From: an uncultured Agathobaculum sp.
GTDB lineage: Bacteria > Bacillota > Clostridia > Oscillospirales > Butyricicoccaceae
Assembly (NCBI GenBank): GCA_934504345.1
Contig: CAKSVR010000017.1
Location: 1-40,079 of the forward strand
DNA: 40,079 bases
Direction: 5' to 3'
Positions within the stretch are counted from its first letter, which is position 1. Each line of letters opens with the position of its first letter. A program made the position numbers and the translations under genes. The notes under the pieces are model-generated. The model worked only from the letters and a program-made list of their open reading frames with translations, made no database searches and was not told the origin of the DNA. Shown piece by piece: positions 1-9,499 of the stretch.

Positions 1-339
1 GGCCTCAAGTGCCAGCAGATGGAGCTCGGTGAGCCGGATGCATCCGGCCGCCGCCGTCCGATCCCGGTCGAGGGCAGTGAGTTTGTGCTCGACCTCGACT
101 GCGTCATCGCGGCGATCGGCACCAGCCCGAACCCGCTCATCCGTCACACCACGCCGGGTCTGGAAACCAACCGCAAGGGCTGCATCGTGGCTGACGATGA
201 GCACGGCATCACCTCCAAGGACGGCGTGTTCGCCGGCGGCGACGCCGTTACCGGTGCGGCTACCGTTATCCTCGCAATGGGCGCCGGTAAGCGCGCCGCC
301 GCGGCAATGGATGAGTACATCAAGAATAAGAACAAGTAA
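1..339 (+). CDS. C-terminal part of GltD/NfnB-type NAD(P)H flavoprotein (5'-truncated by window)
   Basis: The frame is open from base 1 and stops at 337-339, so only the last 112 codons are visible. The segment carries the C-terminal signature of the glutamate synthase small-subunit family: an IAAIGTSPNP-like strand followed by FAGGDAVTGAATVILAMG, which closes the FAD site in this pyridine nucleotide-disulfide oxidoreductase fold. In the family this flavoprotein takes electrons from NAD(P)H and passes them to iron-sulfur centres. In anaerobic Clostridia the same domain serves as the glutamate synthase beta chain or as NfnB (NADH-dependent ferredoxin:NADP+ oxidoreductase); the visible part cannot separate the two. 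A terminator follows about 50 bp after the stop, so this is the last gene of its operon. Confidence 0.85.
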   Translation, partial: GLKCQQMELGEPDASGRRRPIPVEGSEFVLDLDCVIAAIGTSPNPLIRHTTPGLETNRKGCIVADDEHGITSKDGVFAGGDAVTGAATVILAMGAGKRAAAAMDEYIKNKNK

Positions 340-388
340 TTTCTTCCTGATATAAAAAGGCAGAGATATTGTTTGCAAAATGCGGCAG

Positions 389-425
389 AAAACGGGATAA
401 GTCAATCGTGACCTATCCCGTTTTT
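389..425 (+). terminator. Rho-independent terminator of the GltD/NfnB-type gene
   Basis: A stem AACGGGATA / TATCCCGTT (391-399 with 414-422) with a 14-nt loop is followed by a T run. It lies about 50 bp after the stop codon. Confidence 0.85.
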
Positions 426-484
426 ACATTGCTCTGTGTGAAAAAAGCCTTTCATATGGCAATTTGAACCGCTCCCCGTCAAGA

Positions 485-606
485 CAATGTCATTAAGATA
501 AGTTTGCACAAAGAACAAAGCAGCTGCTTTCAAGGCCTCTGCAACTACACTATACATAAAGCAGTATCAGTGGTTAAGTGTCTTGGAAATTAACTGAACG
601 ACATTG
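485..606. repeat. Possible small inverted-repeat element (MITE-like)
   Basis: The 253 bp between the first terminator and that of secA hold no gene. Within them CAATGTCATTAAG at 485 and, inverted, CAATGTCGTTCAG ending at 606 bound a 122-bp segment with no coding capacity. The ends match imperfectly (about 15 of 22 positions), which would suit a decayed IS end pair or MITE. Only one copy is seen in this window, so the call is tentative. Confidence 0.3.
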
Positions 607-641
607 CCGGCAACGGGAGCCGGACAAAACGCAGAGCGCGC

Positions 642-670
642 AAAAAAAGGACGCCTGAGGCGTCCTTTTT
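642..670 (-). terminator. Terminator of secA (bidirectional)
   Basis: The hairpin AAAAAGGACGCC / GGCGTCCTTTTT with a TGA loop has A and T tracts on both sides. It lies 8 bp beyond the secA stop and could stop transcription from both directions. Confidence 0.9.
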
Positions 671-678
671 GCTATTGC

Positions 679-3495
<2,817 letters not shown>

Positions 3496-3554
3496 TACTT
3501 TTCTTCAGCCTTTCAAAAGGGCGCAATCGCCCCATTTGTTACATATACGATAGT

Positions 3555-3583
3555 ATTATAGCATAAAGTGGACGGGATATAAA
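3555..3583 (-). promoter_or_regulatory. Putative secA promoter
   Basis: On the minus strand TTTATA (3578-3583) and a perfect TATAAT (3555-3560) are separated by 17 bp, about 60 bp upstream of the secA ATG. The -35 is weak. Confidence 0.5.
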
Positions 3584-3614
3584 TAAATTTTTTGTGAATA
3601 AGCGAAATGAACCG

Positions 3615-4082
3615 TTACAGGGCCGTTAAGGCGGCGGCTGCGGCGGCAAAATCGGCGGCGGAGGCGGTATTTTCCGCGCCGGAGAGTGGCCGCCAGAGCC
3701 GATCCACGCGGGCAAGGCCGCCGGAAAGGCGGGTGTAGACCACCAGCTGCTCCATGCCGAGGCGAACACCGGCGAGGCGCAGGTGCATGATGCAGCGGTT
3801 TTCGGTCAGGTAGATGGGCTGGGTACGGTGCAGGGACACATAGCCGCGCGCATTTGCCCAGTGGTACACCTCGCTCTCCGCGAGGTCATGGATGCTGCCG
3901 TGCTCACCGAGCCGGACGGCGGTGCTGGTGAGCACGATGCCGCGTGCGACCGAGGTGATTTCATCCGGGCCGGTCAGCGGAGAATCGTCTGCGCTGAGCA
4001 CGCACAGGTCGGCGCTCGAGCGGGTATGGTAAAGGTGCAGCGGGCGGGTTCGGGCCGCTGCGGTGATGACTGCTTTGTGCGT
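3615..4082 (-). CDS. Unrecognised ~155-aa protein; likely start is a non-standard ACG (else GTG at 4001)
   Basis: I do not recognise the family. The frame is open from a TAA at about 4118 down to the stop at 3615 and has GC-rich third positions like its neighbours. The protein looks like a soluble mixed alpha/beta domain (ARGIVLTSTAVRLGEHGS, VYHWANARGYVSLHRTQ) with an Ala-rich C-terminus and no signal peptide or membrane segment. A strong ribosome site GGAGG (4090-4094) sits exactly 7 nt before an in-frame ACG (4080-4082). No ATG, GTG or TTG occurs in frame between the upstream stop and GTG at 4001, which itself has no good ribosome site. Possible explanations are a genuine ACG start, a mutated ATG (a weakened or dying gene), or a base error. 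The extra 27 N-terminal residues (THKAVITAAARTRPLHLY) read like real protein. Its leader holds a palindromic pair of DnaA boxes. Confidence 0.5.
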   Translation of the reverse strand, partial: THKAVITAAARTRPLHLYHTRSSADLCVLSADDSPLTGPDEITSVARGIVLTSTAVRLGEHGSIHDLAESEVYHWANARGYVSLHRTQPIYLTENRCIMHLRLAGVRLGMEQLVVYTRLSGGLARVDRLWRPLSGAENTASAADFAAAAAALTAL

Positions 4083-4118
4083 AAAAATTCCTCCGGTGCG
4101 GCGCAGATTTGCACGGGA

Positions 4119-4140
4119 TTATCCACAGGTTTGTGGATAA
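4119..4140. promoter_or_regulatory. Palindromic pair of perfect DnaA boxes
   Basis: TTATCCACA (4119-4127) and its exact reverse complement TGTGGATAA (4132-4140) are separated by four bases. Each matches the classical DnaA-box consensus. They fall in the leader of the minus-strand small gene, between its putative promoter and ribosome site. As RNA the same bases would form a 9-bp hairpin. Confidence 0.5.
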
Positions 4141-4174
4141 AACGGTGGATTCCGTGCGAGGGCCGCGAAGCAGT

Positions 4175-4183
4175 ATTGTAGCA
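4175..4183 (-). promoter_or_regulatory. Putative extended -10 promoter of the small unrecognised gene
   Basis: The minus strand reads TGCTACAAT, an extended -10 element, with no clear -35. Transcription would begin near 4168 and run through the DnaA-box hairpin to the ribosome site at 4090. Confidence 0.35.
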
Positions 4184-4257
4184 CAGGCGGTGCGCGGGAT
4201 TTGGGCGAAAATGGGATTTCTGCCGGAAAATATTTCAACAGGAAAGCCCATTCCACG

Positions 4258-4590
4258 GCAGCCGTTCTCCGGTGCAACCGAGCCCGCGGAGCAATACGCC
4301 GTTGCCGGGCTGGGGAGTTTCGCCGTCTGCGGACGGCGGGAACGTTGCGCCTACGCGGCGCAGGCGCAAAAAAGGGATGGACACCTACGGTTTCCACCCC
4401 TCTTTTGAATCTCCCCGTTTCCCTTTGGGAAACCTCGGAGCGACGGAACGCAAGCGTTCCTACTTAGAGGTGGGACCGGAAAAGGAACGGGTATCGGCTT
4501 CCGTTTTCCGCGTTGCTGCGGCGGTATCGCGGCAGATTGCACGGGTTTTGCGGTCTGACGGTTTGCCGGATGCAAGGGCGGCGTAACTGC
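4258..4590 (+). repeat. Dispersed hairpin-mosaic repeat, copy 1
   Basis: Noncoding segment sharing several modules with segments near 8787-9445, 14863-15125, 21597-22206 and 33788-33966. In order it has a GCCGTC-TGCG-GACGGC hairpin, a module beginning GGGATGGACACCTACGG, the module ACCTCGGAGCGAC...TACTTAGAGGT enclosing GGAACG-CAAG-CGTTCC, and the conserved core at 4504-4552 (CCGCGTTGCTGCGG... CAGATTGCAC). It ends with GACGGTTTGCCGGATGCAAG, which reappears inverted in copy 3. No believable coding frame exists. Confidence 0.8.
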
Positions 4591-4669
4591 GACCGCCCAA
4601 TTTGTTCGGTGGATGCTGGGATTGCCTCCCGAGGAATAGAGAGGACGTAAATCCATACGTTCTCTCCAC

Positions 4670-4733
4670 TCTTCACTCTCAACTCTTCACTCTGGAGGTA
4701 ATTCTCCATTTTCCATTCTCAATTTTCAATTTG
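4670..4733. repeat. TTCACTCT / ATTCTCCATTTTCCATTCTC simple-module repeat
   Basis: The stretch contains CTCTTCACTCTCAACTCTTC followed by ATTCTCCATTTTCCATTCTC and AATTTTCAATT. From memory this sequence type recurs between genes in many Clostridiales. A short related fragment (GAATGGAGAATTG) is seen at 33660-33672. It is noncoding and lies just downstream of prfB. Confidence 0.5.
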
Positions 4734-4737
4734 GCGC

Positions 4738-4772
4738 AAAAAACCGCATCCTCAAGCAGAGGATGCGGTTTT
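4738..4772 (-). terminator. Terminator of prfB
   Basis: The 13-bp stem AAACCGCATCCTC / GAGGATGCGGTTT with a 5-nt loop has A and T tracts. It lies about 20 bp beyond the prfB stop. Confidence 0.9.
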
Positions 4773-4792
4773 CGTTACGATAAAGCAGCCGC

Positions 4793-5932
4793 TCACATCG
4801 AGCCGCCCTTACTGCCCTCCCACACGCCGGTGGCGAGTGCGGACAGGTAGGCGTTGATGAAGCCGTCGATGTCACCGTCCATGACAGCGTTGATATTGGC
4901 GTTCTCAAAGCCGGTGCGGGTATCCTTGGCAAGGGTATACGGCATGAAAACGTAGGAGCGGATCTGGCTGCCCCATTCGATCTTCTGCTGAACGCCCTTG
5001 ATGTCCGAGATTTTCTCGAGGTGCTCGCGCTCCTTGATCTCGACCAGCTTGGAGCGCAGCATACGCAGACAGTTTTCCTTGTTCTGAAGCTGGCTTCGCT
5101 CGGTCTGGCAGGCTACGACGATGCCGGTCGCCTTATGGATGAGGCGGACGGCCGAGGAGGTCTTGTTGATGTGCTGACCGCCTGCACCGGACGAACGGTA
5201 AACCTGCATTTCGTAGTCGTCAGGCTTGATCTCAAAGTCGGTGGAGGTATCCGGAATATCCGGTACGACCTCGACAGCCGAGAACGAGGTCTGACGGCGG
5301 CCGGAGGCATCAAACGGAGAGATGCGTACCAGACGGTGTACGCCGTTCTCGCCCTTGAGGAAGCCGTAGGCGTTCTCACCCTCGATGAGAATATCGGCGG
5401 ACTTGATGCCGGCGGTGTCGCCGTCCTGATAGTCCATGATTTTATAGGTGAAGCCGTGGCGCTCCGCCCAGCGGGTGTACATACGGTACAGCATCGCGCA
5501 CCAGTCCTGCGCCTCGGTGCCGCCTGCGCCTGCGTGGAACGATACGAGCGCATTATGGCTGTCGTACTCGCCGGTCAGCAGCGTGCCGAGCTTCTGCTCT
5601 GCGATGCCGTCCTCGAGCTCCTTGTAGCCGCTCTCCAGCTCCTCGAGCATGGATTCGTCGTTTTCTTCAATGGCCATCTCGCAGATGGTGATAAGGTCCT
5701 CGCACAGCTCGTGCATCTTGTTGTAAGCCTCTACCTTGCCCTTGAGCGAGCCCATGCGGGATACGATCTTCTGGCTCTCCTCCGGGTTATCCCAGAAACC
5801 CGGCTGAGAGGACTTGATCTCCAGCTCCTCGACCTCGCGCTTGGCCTGCTCCAGACCCAGAGAGCCGTACAGCGCCTCCAGCTCGGGCTTGAGGTTGTTC
5901 AGCTTGACCTTGTATTCCTCAAATTGCAGCAT
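4793..5932 (-). CDS. prfB: Peptide chain release factor 2 (RF2)
   Basis: 379 residues, a normal RF2 length. RF2 reads UGA and UAA and triggers peptidyl-tRNA hydrolysis. The stop-codon recognition tripeptide SPF is at 205-207, which marks RF2 rather than RF1, and the catalytic GGQ is at 251-253 (SSGAGGQHINKT). ATG has a good ribosome site (AAAGGAGC). The gene is one uninterrupted frame. Where many bacteria carry a programmed +1 frameshift with an in-frame UGA near codon 25, this gene reads straight through (codons around LYGSLGLEQ, no TGA), so the usual RF2 autoregulation is absent. It has its own promoter and terminator. Confidence 0.98.
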   Translation of the reverse strand: MLQFEEYKVKLNNLKPELEALYGSLGLEQAKREVEELEIKSSQPGFWDNPEESQKIVSRMGSLKGKVEAYNKMHELCEDLITICEMAIEENDESMLEELESGYKELEDGIAEQKLGTLLTGEYDSHNALVSFHAGAGGTEAQDWCAMLYRMYTRWAERHGFTYKIMDYQDGDTAGIKSADILIEGENAYGFLKGENGVHRLVRISPFDASGRRQTSFSAVEVVPDIPDTSTDFEIKPDDYEMQVYRSSGAGGQHINKTSSAVRLIHKATGIVVACQTERSQLQNKENCLRMLRSKLVEIKEREHLEKISDIKGVQQKIEWGSQIRSYVFMPYTLAKDTRTGFENANINAVMDGDIDGFINAYLSALATGVWEGSKGGSM

Positions 5933-5979
5933 GAAAATGCTCCTTTACTTTCAAATCGTTCAAAATTCCAGTACCTTAT

Positions 5980-6008
5980 AGTATATAGGTTCGAGCGGGA
6001 CTTGTAAA
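5980..6008 (-). promoter_or_regulatory. prfB promoter
   Basis: On the minus strand TTTACA (6003-6008) and TATACT (5980-5985) are separated by exactly 17 bp, about 45 bp upstream of the prfB ATG. Confidence 0.65.
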
Positions 6009-6229
6009 GATTTTTTCGTAAATTATAGCAGTTTAGATAAATAATGCGGAAAAAGTAGCGTATACAGCGCGTGAAGAGCAAGGAAATTTTATGCAGCCAT
6101 GCTTGCCGCATGGCAAATGAAATTGACGATGCTATTTGCGTGCTGTATGCACGCACTTGCCGCAGTATTTGTCTGAACTGCTATAAGAGCCCGTCCCGTA
6201 AAGATTGTGTATATTTCCGCAAATTCGGC
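6009..6229. other. Gene-free divergent intergenic segment with two small hairpins
   Basis: No convincing gene is seen. Two perfect short stem-loops occur: GCCATGC-TTGCC-GCATGGC at 6096-6114 and GCGTGC-TGTAT-GCACGC at about 6137-6153. Neither is followed by a T run, so they are not terminators. Their role is unknown. Confidence 0.3.
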
Positions 6230-6258
6230 TTGACTAATTGCGGTTTATCCCATATGAT
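6230..6258 (+). promoter_or_regulatory. Promoter of the riboswitch-antiporter transcript
   Basis: TTGACT (6230-6235) and TATGAT (6253-6258) are separated by 17 bp. The expected start point (about 6265) coincides with the 5' edge of the riboswitch. Confidence 0.8.
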
Positions 6259-6265
6259 AGGTACT

Positions 6266-6365
6266 GTAAGAGGGAGTAGCTCACGCGAGAGCGCGTGGTC
6301 GGTGCCGACAATCCCGATCGGATGTTATCCGGTCCGTACCGAACCGTAAGCAGCAAGACTTTTAC
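6266..6365 (+). promoter_or_regulatory. yybP-ykoY (Mn2+) riboswitch
   Basis: The leader shows the hallmarks of this aptamer: GGGAGTAGC near the 5' end and GCAGCAAGAC near the 3' end, enclosed by a P1 helix GTAAGAG (6266-6272) with CTTTTAC (6359-6365). Between them lie a GC hairpin (CACGCGAGAGCGCGTG), GTCGGTGCCGACA and the ATCCGG region, giving two helical legs. The 3' strand of P1 is also part of the 5' arm of the following terminator, so aptamer folding and termination exclude each other. In the family Mn2+ stabilises the aptamer and turns expression on. The downstream gene is a CaCA-type exporter, which fits metal homeostasis. Confidence 0.85.
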
Positions 6366-6393
6366 CGCGATACGCGGTGAAAGTCTTTTTTTG
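6355..6393 (+). terminator. Riboswitch expression-platform terminator
   Basis: AAGACTTT and ACCGCG pair with CGCGGT and AAAGTCTT around an ATAC loop, followed by seven T. The 5' arm overlaps aptamer helix P1. The antiporter start codon lies about 85 bp further on. Confidence 0.85.
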
Positions 6394-6475
6394 TGCTCTG
6401 AAGACCGAAATCGAGCGAAAAACTCCCTGCAAACCGTGTAAACTGTTTGGGACAAGAATTGAAAGGGGAACTTCT

Positions 6476-7426
6476 ATGCTGTCATTTGTATTTCTGGTGA
6501 TCGGCTTTGCATTGCTTGTCTGGGGCGCCGACAAGTTCGTGGCGGGCGCATCCGCGCTGGCGCGCAAGCTGGGCGTATCGCCGCTGCTGATCGGACTGAC
6601 CATCGTCGCATTCGGTACATCCATGCCGGAGCTGGCGGTCAGTGTCACGGCGGCGCTGAACGGTGCGAACGAGATTGCAGTCGGCAATGTAGTCGGCTCG
6701 AACATCTTCAACCTGCTGGTGGTCGCGGGCCTGTCCGCCGCTGTCTGCCCGCTCGTGATGGACAAAACGCTGCTGCGCCGCGACTGGCCGCTGTCCATTC
6801 TGGCGGCAGTGCTGCTGCTGGGTGCTGTCGCACCTGATCTCACCATTGCCCGCTGGGAGGGCGCTGTGCTGCTCATCGTGTTCGCGTTCATCCTGGCCCG
6901 TCAGATCCGCACCGCGCTGCACGACCGCGACCAGCTTGCCGCCGCAGAGGCGGAAGCCGAGGCCGAGGAGGCCGAAGCACCCATGTCCACCGCGATGATC
7001 TGGGTGAACATCGTGCTCGGTCTGGTGTGTATCGTAGTCGGCGGCCAGCTTGCCGTAAACGGCGCGACCGGCATCGCGCGGATGTTCGGCCTGAGTGAAA
7101 CGCTCATCGGTCTGACCATCGTTGCACTCGGAACCAGCCTGCCCGAGCTCGTCACCTCCATCGTCGCTGCCCGCAAGGGTCAGAACGATATTGCGATGGG
7201 CAATGTTATCGGCTCGAATCTGTTCAATATTTTGCTCATTCTCGGCGTTTCGTCGGTCATCACGCCCATTCCGGTGCAGGCGACTTCTATCATCGACTGT
7301 CTGGTCCTTATCGCCATCAGCGTGGTGTTCTACCTGCCCGCCCGCAAGGGCAAGCTGGGCCGTCTGCCCGGCATCGCGATGGTAGCGACCTATGTCTGCT
7401 ACACGGCGTACCTGATCATGCGGTAA
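6476..7426 (+). CDS. CaCA-family cation antiporter (YrbG-like, Ca2+/Mn2+:Na+ or H+)
   Basis: 316 residues with about ten hydrophobic segments in two homologous halves. Each half has the alpha-repeat signature of the calcium/cation antiporter superfamily: GTSMPELAVSVTAAL with VGSNIFN in the first, and GTSLPELVTSIVAA with GNVIGSNLFNILL in the second. An acidic cytoplasmic loop (AAAEAEAEAEEAEA) joins the halves. The start is the ATG at 6476, preceded by GAAAGGGGAAC. The frame extends upstream without a ribosome site and would run into the riboswitch terminator. Control by a Mn2+-type riboswitch suggests that the physiological substrate includes Mn2+, although the family is usually annotated as Na+/Ca2+ exchange. 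A terminator follows 15 bp after the stop. Confidence 0.92.
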   Translation: MLSFVFLVIGFALLVWGADKFVAGASALARKLGVSPLLIGLTIVAFGTSMPELAVSVTAALNGANEIAVGNVVGSNIFNLLVVAGLSAAVCPLVMDKTLLRRDWPLSILAAVLLLGAVAPDLTIARWEGAVLLIVFAFILARQIRTALHDRDQLAAAEAEAEAEEAEAPMSTAMIWVNIVLGLVCIVVGGQLAVNGATGIARMFGLSETLIGLTIVALGTSLPELVTSIVAARKGQNDIAMGNVIGSNLFNILLILGVSSVITPIPVQATSIIDCLVLIAISVVFYLPARKGKLGRLPGIAMVATYVCYTAYLIMR

Positions 7427-7439
7427 CGCTGCACAATAC

Positions 7440-7473
7440 GAAAAGGACGAACCGGTTTGGTTCGTCCTTTTTG
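7440..7473 (+). terminator. Terminator of the antiporter gene
   Basis: AAAAGGACGAACC / GGTTCGTCCTTTTT with a GGTTT-type loop directly follows the stop codon. Confidence 0.9.
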
Positions 7474-7572
7474 CGTTATCTGCACTGCTGCTGATAATTT
7501 TCTCCCCACGCCCACATGGCATCATTGCCGACTTCTCCGGAAACCCGCCGTATCAGTTCTAAAATCGTCCCG

Positions 7573-7601
7573 ATCAGCCTGTGCGATGCGTGCAGGCTGA
7601 T
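7573..7601. promoter_or_regulatory. Inverted repeat upstream of the yeiH-like gene
   Basis: ATCAGCCTG (7573-7581) and CAGGCTGAT (7593-7601) form a perfect 9-bp inverted repeat with an 11-bp spacer, about 30 bp upstream of the -35. It could be a regulator site. It is followed by TTTCTTTT, so a weak terminator is also possible. Confidence 0.35.
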
Positions 7602-7629
7602 TTCTTTTGCGTTTCGTATAAACTGAGTA

Positions 7630-7659
7630 TTGAACTGACTGACAGAAATAGTGTATACT
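7630..7659 (+). promoter_or_regulatory. Promoter of the yeiH-like gene
   Basis: TTGAAC (7630-7635) and TATACT (7654-7659) are spaced by 18 bp, about 30 bp upstream of the chosen ATG. Confidence 0.55.
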
Positions 7660-7689
7660 AATATCCGGTTTAATAAGGGGGTAAAAATA

Positions 7690-8715
7690 ATGGATTTTTT
7701 GAAGAAAAACGGTGCAGGTCTGCTGCTGTGCCTGTGCATCGCGGTTCCGGCGTGGCTGCTGGGACAGGCGGTGCCGGTGGTCGGCGGGCCGGTGTTCTCC
7801 ATCCTGATCGGCATGGTGCTGACACTCATTTGGAAGGACAAGACCAAGGTACAGCCGGGCATCGGCTTCACCTCGAAGAAGGTGCTGCAATATGCAGTCA
7901 TCCTGCTGGGCTTCGGCCTCAATCTATCCGAAATTGCAAAGGTGGGCGCGCAGTCGCTGCCCATCATCATTTCGACCATCAGTACCTCGCTCATCGTGTC
8001 GTTCGTGCTGTGCAAGGCAATGAAGGTGCCGTCGAACATCTCCACGCTGGTCGGCGTGGGCTCGTCCATCTGCGGAGGCTCGGCCATCGCGGCTACCGCG
8101 CCCGTCATCGGTGCGGACGATGAGGAGATCGCACAGGCTATCTCGGTCATTTTCCTGTTCAACGTTATCGCAGCGCTGACTTTTCCGACACTGGGCGGTA
8201 TGCTCGGCATGACGGACCACGGCTTCGGCCTGTTTGCGGGCACGGCGGTCAACGATACCTCGTCCGTGACGGCGGCGGCCTCCGCGTGGGACGGCATCCA
8301 CGGCAGCAACACGCTGGAGATTGCGACCATCGTCAAGCTGACGCGCACGCTGGCTATCATCCCCATCACACTGGTGCTGGCACTGTGGCGCACCCACAAG
8401 GCCAAGACCGAGCAGAGCAAGGGCGGCGAGGCGTTCTCGCTCAAGCGGGCGTTCCCGATGTTCATCCTGTACTTTGTGCTCGCCTCCATCATCACGACGG
8501 TATGCACCTCGGCGGGTGTACCGGCGGGCGTGTTCACGCCGCTCAAAACGCTGTCCAAGTTCTTTATCGTCATGGCGATGGCGGCTATCGGCATGAATAC
8601 CAATATCGTAAAGCTGGTAAAGACCGGCGGCAAGCCGATCTTCATGGGCTTCTGCTGCTGGGTGGCTATCGCGTGTGTCAGCATCGCGATGCAGCGTTTT
8701 CTGGGGTTCCTCTAA
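7690..8715 (+). CDS. YeiH/UPF0324-family membrane transporter (putative sulfate exporter family)
   Basis: 341 residues with about ten membrane helices. It matches the YeiH family through its N-terminal GxxLCLCIAVPAWLLGQ segment, the conserved VLLGFGLNLSEI, the central GVGSSICGGSAIAATAPVI loop with acidic GADDEEIAQAIS, and GTAVNDTSSVTAAA. The substrate is unproven for the family; sulfate or sulfonate-related export is the usual label. ATG at 7690 is preferred because AAGGGGG stands just before it. The upstream ATG at 7651 overlaps the -10. The gene is transcribed alone between two terminators. Confidence 0.88.
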   Translation: MDFLKKNGAGLLLCLCIAVPAWLLGQAVPVVGGPVFSILIGMVLTLIWKDKTKVQPGIGFTSKKVLQYAVILLGFGLNLSEIAKVGAQSLPIIISTISTSLIVSFVLCKAMKVPSNISTLVGVGSSICGGSAIAATAPVIGADDEEIAQAISVIFLFNVIAALTFPTLGGMLGMTDHGFGLFAGTAVNDTSSVTAAASAWDGIHGSNTLEIATIVKLTRTLAIIPITLVLALWRTHKAKTEQSKGGEAFSLKRAFPMFILYFVLASIITTVCTSAGVPAGVFTPLKTLSKFFIVMAMAAIGMNTNIVKLVKTGGKPIFMGFCCWVAIACVSIAMQRFLGFL

Positions 8716-8721
8716 AATATA

Positions 8722-8757
8722 AAATCTCCGCAGATACGAAGTCTGCGGAGATTTTTT
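8722..8757 (+). terminator. Terminator of the yeiH-like gene
   Basis: AATCTCCGCAGA / TCTGCGGAGATT is followed by TTTT, 7 bp after the stop. Confidence 0.9.
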
Positions 8758-8786
8758 GCTTTTGCGGAAACTTTGGCAATCCGTTT

Positions 8787-9085
8787 TGGGAAACGGGGAA
8801 CGAGCGCTCCCGCGCGGGGCCAAAAGGATAGACAACCTACGGTTTTGCCCGTAGGCTGCTAAACCTTATTCCCGCGCTGTGCGCGGATTTAATGAGTGCT
8901 ATCCTCTTGGGACTCCAACTTTCCCTTTGGTGCGATCTCGCGAACGGGCCTTACGGCCCTACTTCGTAAGTAACTCGCATAAAGGAACGGTATCGGCTCA
9001 CATTTTCCGCGTTGCTGCGGCGTAATCGCGGCAGATTGCACTGGTTTTGCGTAAACTGGATGTAGCAGAGCGCTAACGACTTGAG
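8787..9085 (+). repeat. Dispersed hairpin-mosaic repeat, copy 2, left half
   Basis: The 840-bp gap between the yeiH-like gene and the TIM-barrel gene is almost entirely repeat. This half runs in the copy 1 orientation: AAAAGGATAGACAACCTACGG, a GGGCC/GGCCC hairpin (8944-8960), and the conserved core at 9003-9051. It continues into AGCAGAGCGCTAACGACTTG, which is shared in inverted form with copy 4. Confidence 0.75.
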
Positions 9086-9094
9086 CGCAGCCGA

Positions 9095-9445
9095 AAAAGG
9101 AATGGTCGGCGTTAAGCCGAGCCTATGAGCCGGTAACGGTACTGCTGTTCTCCTTTTTCGGTCCCACCTCTAAGTAGGAACGCTTGCGTTCCGTCGCTCC
9201 GAGGTATCCCAAAGGGAAAGGCAGGAGTTCAAAGAGGGAGACGCACTCATTTAATCCGCGCACAGCGCGGGAATAATGTTTAGTGGCCTACGGGCAAACC
9301 GTAGGTGTCCCTCCCTTTTTGCGCCCGCCGCGTGAGCGGCCCGTTCCCGCGCTCCGCAGAGCGCGAAATCCCCGCCCGGAAACGGCGTATCGCTCACGCG
9401 ACTCGGTTGCACCGGAAAACGGCTGCCGAGAAACGGTCTGCATGA
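9095..9445 (-). repeat. Dispersed hairpin-mosaic repeat, copy 2, right half (inverted)
   Basis: Reads opposite to the left half. From the right it has GCGCTC-CGCA-GAGCGC and GCCGC-GTGA-GCGGC hairpins, CCTACGG/CCGTAGG, and the CCTCTAAGTAGG...CGTCGCTCCGAGG module enclosing GGAACG/CGTTCC. ATTTAATCCGCGCACAGCGC (about 9250) mirrors GCGCTGTGCGCGGATTTAAT (about 8874) in the left half, so the two halves form a long imperfect inverted repeat. Confidence 0.75.
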
Positions 9446-9499
9446 TGCCTCATCGCCTTTCTGAAATCGAAATCGTAAGGGTCTGCACGCATTACAGCA

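Noticed and set aside
4602..4850. Plus-strand frame ending in HFPFSIFNLAQK downstream of prfB
   Set aside because: It translates the recurrent ATTCTCCATTTTCCATTCTC repeat and runs through the prfB terminator; a repeat-derived spurious frame.
5021..6007. Plus-strand open frame opposite prfB
   Set aside because: Lies wholly antisense to a well-supported gene and its promoter, with no ribosome site.
6071..6349. Plus-strand Cys-rich frame upstream of the antiporter
   Set aside because: It overlaps the promoter and the riboswitch and has no ribosome site.
7476..7620. Possible remnant of a minus-strand gene next to the yeiH-like promoter (EISLHASHRLIGTILELIRR...)
   Set aside because: The segment reads like a protein tail, but it has no start, no ribosome site, and its upstream continuation is antisense to the transporter. 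It could be a fragment of a lost divergent regulator; not supportable from this window.
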